Positions 24,756-28,739 of a DNA stretch of 28,739 nucleotides are shown in pieces (positions within the stretch are counted from its first letter, which is position 1; the number at the start of each line of letters is the position of its first letter). Source of the stretch: an uncultured Varibaculum sp. Lineage in GTDB: Bacteria > Actinomycetota > Actinomycetes > Actinomycetales > Actinomycetaceae. The stretch lies in NCBI GenBank assembly GCA_947255165.1, contig CAMYFZ010000019.1, positions 1-28,739 of the forward strand, read 5' to 3'. The translations under genes and the position numbers were made by a program. The notes under the pieces were generated by a model. It ran no database searches, was not told where the DNA came from, and saw only the letters and a list, made by a program, of their open reading frames with translations.

Positions 24756-26342
24756 TTGTTCAATAGCCTGTCTGATCGCCTAGCCGACTCCTTTAAGCGT
24801 CTACGCTCTAAAGGCCTGCTGACCGAGGCGGATGTTGACGCTACCGTCTCCGAAATTCGACGCGCCCTGCTAGAGGCCGACGTAGCGCTGCCGGTAGTCC
24901 GCCAGTTCACCAAGACGGTGCGGCAAAAAGCCTATGGGGCGGCGCGTTCGAAAGCCCTTAATCCCGGCCAACAGGTAGTCAAAATTGTTCATGACGAACT
25001 GGTGGAGGTCTTGGGGGGCGAGACCCGGGAACTGAACTACGCTAAGCGCGGGCCTTCCGTGTTCATGTTGGCCGGTCTGCAAGGTGCTGGTAAAACCACT
25101 TTGGCTGGGAAACTCGGCAAGTGGCTGCGGGAAGAAGAGGGTAAGCGCGTCTTGCTCGCTGCCTGTGACCTGCAGCGTCCGGGTGCGGTTACCCAGCTAA
25201 AGATCGTTGCCGAAAAGGCCGGGGTAGATATTCACGCTCCCGAATCTGGTGATGGGCACGGTGATCCGGTCGAGGTAGCACGTTCGGGGCTGAACCTGGC
25301 GATTACCGAAGGCTACGACGTAATTATTGTCGACACCGCTGGCCGTCTCGGTGTTGACGAAGAAATGATGCGCCAGGCGCGCGATATTCGCGATGCGGTT
25401 AACCCTCACGAGATTCTATTCGTCCTAGACGCTATGGTGGGCCAGGACGCAGTGCAAACTTCGATTGCCTTCCGTGACGGGGTGGGCTTTACCGGGGTAG
25501 TGCTCTCCAAACTCGACGGTGACGCCCGCGGCGGGGCCGCGCTTTCTGTGCGCGGGGTAACCGGGCAACCGATTCTTTTTGCCTCTACCGGCGAAAACTT
25601 GGGTGATTTCGAACGATTCCATGCCGAACGGATGGCCGGACGCATCCTGGATATGGGCGATATGCTCACCTTGATTGAGCAGGCGCAAAAAACCTATGAC
25701 CAAAAAGAAGCCGAAGAGCTGGCCCGCAAGATGCAGAAAGGGCAGTTCACCCTCACTGACTTTATGGCGCAGTTGCAGCAGCTGCGCAAAATGGGGTCGA
25801 TGAAGAAACTGATGGGAATGCTTCCCGGCATGAATCAGTACCGTGACCAATTGGATGCCTTTGACGAAAAGAGCATTGACCGGATTGAAGCCATCGTGAA
25901 CTCCATGACCCCGGCAGAGCGCGACGATCTTTCTTTGCTGAATGGTTCGCGCCGCGCCCGGATTGCTCGCGGTTCCGGTACCACCGTTACCGAGATAAAT
26001 GGGCTGGTAGAGCGGTTTACCCAGGCAGCAAAAATGATGAAGCGGATGTCAAATGGGGGAGGCATGCCCGGAATGCCCTCCATGCCGGGGATGCCCGGAG
26101 GACGCGGAGGCGCCACCAAGAAGCAGCGCAGGGCGGGGAAGAAGACTCGCCGCAAGTTTGGCAACCCCGCGAAACAAAAACAGTGGGAGGCTCAGCAAGC
26201 CGCTAAAGGCGAGGAGACGGCACCGGCTGCCGCTGCCGGCAGTGCCTTTGGGATGGGAGCTACGCAACCCGAGGCCCCGGCCGCTGCCCCCACCTTGGAT
26301 GACCTGCCCGATGACTTGAAACGAATGCTGGGTCAGCGATGA
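24756..26342 (+). CDS. ffh: Signal recognition particle protein Ffh (SRP54)
   Basis: A 528-residue protein. The N domain begins FNSLSDRLADSFKRLRSKG. The G domain has GLQGAGKTTLAGKLG (about 106-120), DTAGRLGVDEEMM and SKLDGDARGG. The methionine-rich M domain (about 300-450) contains MGSMKKLMGMLPGM and ends with a GM-rich MPGMPSMPGM stretch. It binds 4.5S RNA and nascent signal sequences, then docks with FtsY, encoded just upstream. It starts with TTG behind a strong AGGAGG. The extra C-terminal tail (about 450-528, Ala/Pro-rich, ending LPDDLKRMLGQR) is longer than in E. coli but similar tails occur in actinobacteria. Its stop overlaps the amidohydrolase start as ATGA. Confidence 0.97.
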   Translation: MFNSLSDRLADSFKRLRSKGLLTEADVDATVSEIRRALLEADVALPVVRQFTKTVRQKAYGAARSKALNPGQQVVKIVHDELVEVLGGETRELNYAKRGPSVFMLAGLQGAGKTTLAGKLGKWLREEEGKRVLLAACDLQRPGAVTQLKIVAEKAGVDIHAPESGDGHGDPVEVARSGLNLAITEGYDVIIVDTAGRLGVDEEMMRQARDIRDAVNPHEILFVLDAMVGQDAVQTSIAFRDGVGFTGVVLSKLDGDARGGAALSVRGVTGQPILFASTGENLGDFERFHAERMAGRILDMGDMLTLIEQAQKTYDQKEAEELARKMQKGQFTLTDFMAQLQQLRKMGSMKKLMGMLPGMNQYRDQLDAFDEKSIDRIEAIVNSMTPAERDDLSLLNGSRRARIARGSGTTVTEINGLVERFTQAAKMMKRMSNGGGMPGMPSMPGMPGGRGGATKKQRRAGKKTRRKFGNPAKQKQWEAQQAAKGEETAPAAAAGSAFGMGATQPEAPAAAPTLDDLPDDLKRMLGQR

Positions 26343-27457
26343 AACAGCTGAGCGGAAATTTTTATTACCGCGAGCAAGCTAACCAGGCTCCCCGCTGGGT
26401 GCGGGGGCATTTGCCGATTACCGAGGACGGACATTTTGGGGCATTTGAAGCAGATGACAGCGTAGGCGGAGAGTATTTCCTGCCCGGATTTTGCGATGTG
26501 CATTGCCATATTGGTTTTGCGGCAGTAGGACAGCTGGCCACCCCGCAAGAAGCTTTAGCGCAGGCCGAGGCGGATCGTAGCTGCGGAATTTTAGCGATTC
26601 GCGACTGCGGAAACCTGGAATATGCTCCCGGGATTTTAGGGAACCCTGCTTTGCCGCCGATTATTCGCTGTGGACGCCATATTGCCCGCCCCAAACGCTA
26701 TATGCGGCTGCTGCCTATAGATATAGAGAACCTGAGTGATTTACCGCAGGTGATGGCGAGCCAAGCGCAAAAAAGTGACGGCTGGGTAAAAATCGTGGCC
26801 GACTGGATCGACCGCTCCAACGGCGCAGATTCAGATTTAGATCCTCTGTGGCCCACCGAGATTTTGAAAGAAGGAATCGCGGCTGCTCATGAGGCAGGGG
26901 CGAGGGTAACGGCGCACGCATTTTCCCATAAAGCGATCGCCGGGCTGTTAGAAGCGGGGATTGACTGTATTGAGCATGGCAGCGGAATCGATGCCGACCA
27001 GGCTCAAGAATGTGCCCAGCGCGCGATTCCAGTGACTCCAACTTTGCTGCAGGTAGAACTATTTAACCAGTTCGCGGCGCAGGCGGGGAAGAAATATCCG
27101 GTGTATGCGGAAACTATGCAGAAAATGTGGGAAGGGCGCCGCGAACATTTTGCAATGCTGCACGATGCCGGAGTACAGCTGCTGCCCGGTACCGATTCTG
27201 GCGGCTATCAACCGCACGGCGACCTGGGACGGGAACTATCCCTGTGGGAACGCGGCGGGGTACTGCCTCGCGAAATTATTGATTTTGCTACCTGGCGGGC
27301 CCGCGACTATCTGGGAATAGGCGCCCTGGAACCGGGAGAGCGCGCCGATTACCTGCGCTATCCCGCAGATCCCAGTAGCGACCTCGAGCGGGCGACTAAA
27401 CCGGCAAAAGTGGCGCTCCTGGGCTGCGAGTTCGCCACCTCAAGCGCGGATTCCTAG
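26339..27457 (+). CDS. Metal-dependent amidohydrolase-family protein
   Basis: A 372-residue cytosolic enzyme of the amidohydrolase superfamily. Metal and catalytic residues in order: H55 and H57 in FCDVHCHIG, K151 in VKIVADW (probably carbamylated), H193 in TAHAFSH, H213 in CIEHGSG and D286 in LLPGTDSGG. All residues expected of a binuclear site are present, so it should be active. The IEHG and GTDSGG motifs resemble the imidazolonepropionase/Xaa-Pro dipeptidase-like branch, but the substrate cannot be told from sequence. The start overlaps the ffh stop by 4 bases (ATGA), so its translation is coupled to that of ffh. A functional link to protein targeting is not evident. Confidence 0.85.
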   Translation: MKQLSGNFYYREQANQAPRWVRGHLPITEDGHFGAFEADDSVGGEYFLPGFCDVHCHIGFAAVGQLATPQEALAQAEADRSCGILAIRDCGNLEYAPGILGNPALPPIIRCGRHIARPKRYMRLLPIDIENLSDLPQVMASQAQKSDGWVKIVADWIDRSNGADSDLDPLWPTEILKEGIAAAHEAGARVTAHAFSHKAIAGLLEAGIDCIEHGSGIDADQAQECAQRAIPVTPTLLQVELFNQFAAQAGKKYPVYAETMQKMWEGRREHFAMLHDAGVQLLPGTDSGGYQPHGDLGRELSLWERGGVLPREIIDFATWRARDYLGIGALEPGERADYLRYPADPSSDLERATKPAKVALLGCEFATSSADS

Positions 27458-27491
27458 GACTAATAGCCTAAAGAGGGTAATAATAGAAGCT

Positions 27492-28535
27492 ATGAGCACT
27501 TCGGGAATGAGCCTTGACCACGCGCTAATGATCGTCGCGGGGGAGGCGGCGCAACAGGTTGGGGTCTACCTGCGCAAAGCCTTTCGGGCGCCCCTAGAGG
27601 TGTTCCTAAAAGCCGGTATTCACGATCCAGTCACCATTCATGACCGCTACGTGGAGGCCCGTTTGCAGTACCTGCTGGGAAGGGCAGTACCTGGCTCCCG
27701 GATCTTGGGGGAGGAAACCGGTGAGCACGTCCTCGAGAAAGAAAAAGTTACCAATGCCGGGACGCTAACTTTAGAGCAGGTACAGCGCGCCAGCCTGGCA
27801 GGATCGCGGCGCCAGAAGCTGGAGCCGACGGTGATCGAGGAATTCGCCTGGGAGCTAGCTCGTCCCGAGCGGCGCGAGGAGGCTCCGGGAGCAGGCGAAC
27901 TGGCGGAAGCAAAAGAGCTCGTAAAGAACTTGGGCGGGCGGGTGCGTTGGATTGTTGACCCCATTGATGGCACCGCGAACTTTGCCTCCGGCGTAGCCTA
28001 TTTCAACACTTCTATTGGGGTAGAGCTAGATGGGAAAGCGGTCGCAGGGGCGATTTATGTGCCCTACACCCACGAACTATTTGTCGCGGATGCTCAGAAA
28101 GCAACCCTTTATGAGGGGGAACGGGCAAGTAAGATGCGCGCCGATAATGCCCGCGTCGAAAGCGAAGGCATCATCACCGGGTATTTTCCCTTCCGAGATA
28201 AAGATCCGCGCCGGGTCGAAAAATCCTGGCAGATGGCCAGCCAGCTAGCCGACGCCTACGCTACCGTTCATTCCCCCGGAGCCGGGGCCTTAGATCTGGC
28301 GCAGGTAGCCGCCGGACATACCGCGGTGGCTTTTGGCACTGCGATGCGTCCTTGGGATGTGGCCGCCGGAATCCACCTAGTGCGGGTCGCCGGGGGACAA
28401 GTTCACACTTTTGAAACTCCCCGCAACCGGGAAGATCCCGAACATTTGCGAGGGGCCTTTGTGGCTAGCGCCCGCGATTTAGATCCGGTCACTGCCCGCG
28501 CCGCCGTAAAGCAGTTCCTTCGCTCTTTTAAATAG
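27492..28535 (+). CDS. Inositol-monophosphatase-family protein with internal insertion
   Basis: A 347-residue protein, longer than the usual 260-290. The metal-binding motifs are present: GEETG (E74, E75), WIVDPIDGTANF (D156, D159) and PWDVAAG (D289). The family hydrolyses phosphate monoesters such as inositol 1-phosphate with Mg2+. In typical members the first two motifs are about 15-20 residues apart; here they are about 80 apart, so roughly 60 extra charged, helical residues (about 79-150) sit beside the active site. This could alter substrate choice or oligomerisation. ATG at 27492 is used; an in-frame ATG at 27507 is possible. It lies 34 bases after the amidohydrolase stop and may share its transcript. 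Members in actinobacteria also include histidinol-phosphate phosphatases, so the substrate is uncertain. Confidence 0.87.
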   Translation: MSTSGMSLDHALMIVAGEAAQQVGVYLRKAFRAPLEVFLKAGIHDPVTIHDRYVEARLQYLLGRAVPGSRILGEETGEHVLEKEKVTNAGTLTLEQVQRASLAGSRRQKLEPTVIEEFAWELARPERREEAPGAGELAEAKELVKNLGGRVRWIVDPIDGTANFASGVAYFNTSIGVELDGKAVAGAIYVPYTHELFVADAQKATLYEGERASKMRADNARVESEGIITGYFPFRDKDPRRVEKSWQMASQLADAYATVHSPGAGALDLAQVAAGHTAVAFGTAMRPWDVAAGIHLVRVAGGQVHTFETPRNREDPEHLRGAFVASARDLDPVTARAAVKQFLRSFK

Positions 28536-28569
28536 CAGGGCGCGCTTGCCACCCGAAGAGGCGCGGGGA

Positions 28570-28607
28570 ACAGCAAAATCGGCTAGCCGTCCTCGTAAGT
28601 TTGCTGT
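28570..28607. other. Inverted repeat containing a nested palindrome
   Basis: ACAGCAAA (28570-28577) pairs perfectly with TTTGCTGT (28600-28607). Inside the loop lies the perfect palindrome CGGCTAGCCG (28580-28589). It starts 35 bases after the last stop codon and lacks a T-run, so it may be a factor-dependent terminator, an operator or a structured leader. Confidence 0.45.
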
Positions 28608-28666
28608 CTCCGGGATTAAATCGGTGTGAAACTGCTCAAAGATACCTAATCGGGGGCTACTAAAGT

Positions 28667-28695
28667 GGAAACTCCCTGCTAGGTTCTGGCAGAAT
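28667..28695 (+). promoter_or_regulatory. Possible promoter for a gene beyond the window
   Basis: GGAAAC at 28667-28672 and CAGAAT at 28690-28695 are 17 bases apart and could be a -35/-10 pair. The C-rich leader that follows runs off the window. In many actinobacteria rpsP follows ffh, so a ribosomal-protein gene is a reasonable guess. Confidence 0.3.
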
Positions 28696-28739
28696 AGCTA
28701 GTTGTACCGGGCCAAGACACCCCCTCTCTGTGTGGCGGC

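Noticed and set aside
1..28739. CRISPR arrays, tRNA or rRNA genes, insertion sequences, toxin-antitoxin pairs
   Set aside because: No regularly spaced DNA repeats, cloverleaf-like sequences, transposase motifs or small paired genes were seen.

Overview
The window looks like a chromosomal segment of a moderately high-GC Gram-positive actinobacterium. I infer a host in or near the family Actinomycetaceae (Mobiluncus/Varibaculum/Winkia-like). The basis is the set of actinobacterial protein families, the GTG and TTG starts, the moderate GC by eye, and the core block smc-(hypothetical)-ftsY-ffh. The genus cannot be fixed from sequence alone. All genes read on the + strand except one short gene at 14477-14890. 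No tRNA, rRNA, CRISPR array, insertion sequence or prophage gene was found, and no gene-free stretch exceeds about 260 bases.

Region 1 (1-792) holds the 3' end of a G5-domain surface protein with a sortase-like tail, followed by a small membrane-anchored hypothetical protein.

Region 2 (1050-14462) is a tightly packed six-gene operon. It encodes a giant single-pass surface protein (about 11 Ig/cadherin-like repeats plus two FN3 domains), a MoxR AAA+ ATPase, a DUF58 protein, a polytopic transglutaminase-like protein, a membrane Ser/Thr kinase and a cytosolic FHA protein. Most junctions overlap or are only a few bases apart. The set matches the bifidobacterial PFNA cluster (pkb2, fn3, aaa-atp, duf58, tgm, prpC), with a different order, no PP2C phosphatase before the operon ends, and an FHA gene at the end. 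Two details stand out. The transglutaminase domain has Asp where the catalytic Cys should be. Its long cytosolic tail carries eight copies of an [acidic]-x-T-R-L/R motif, and one more copy lies in the cytosolic linker of the neighbouring kinase. I infer a kinase-phosphothreonine-FHA circuit.

Region 3 (14477-18244) is a PTS-related island of unusual parts: a free-standing fragment of the Enzyme I N-terminal (HPr-binding) region, a fructose-type EIIA-EIIC fusion lacking EIIB, a normal-looking HPr, and a DhaM-like EIIA(Man)-HPr fusion in which both phosphoryl-accepting histidines are replaced (Gln12 and Ser162). It may be a decayed PTS or one repurposed for regulation.

Region 4 (18287-28535) is mostly housekeeping: ndk, smc, a membrane-anchored hypothetical gene that may be leaderless, ftsY, ffh, an amidohydrolase overlapping ffh by 4 bases, and an inositol-monophosphatase-family protein with an insertion between its metal-binding motifs. 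The last 204 bases carry an inverted repeat and a possible promoter for a gene beyond the window.
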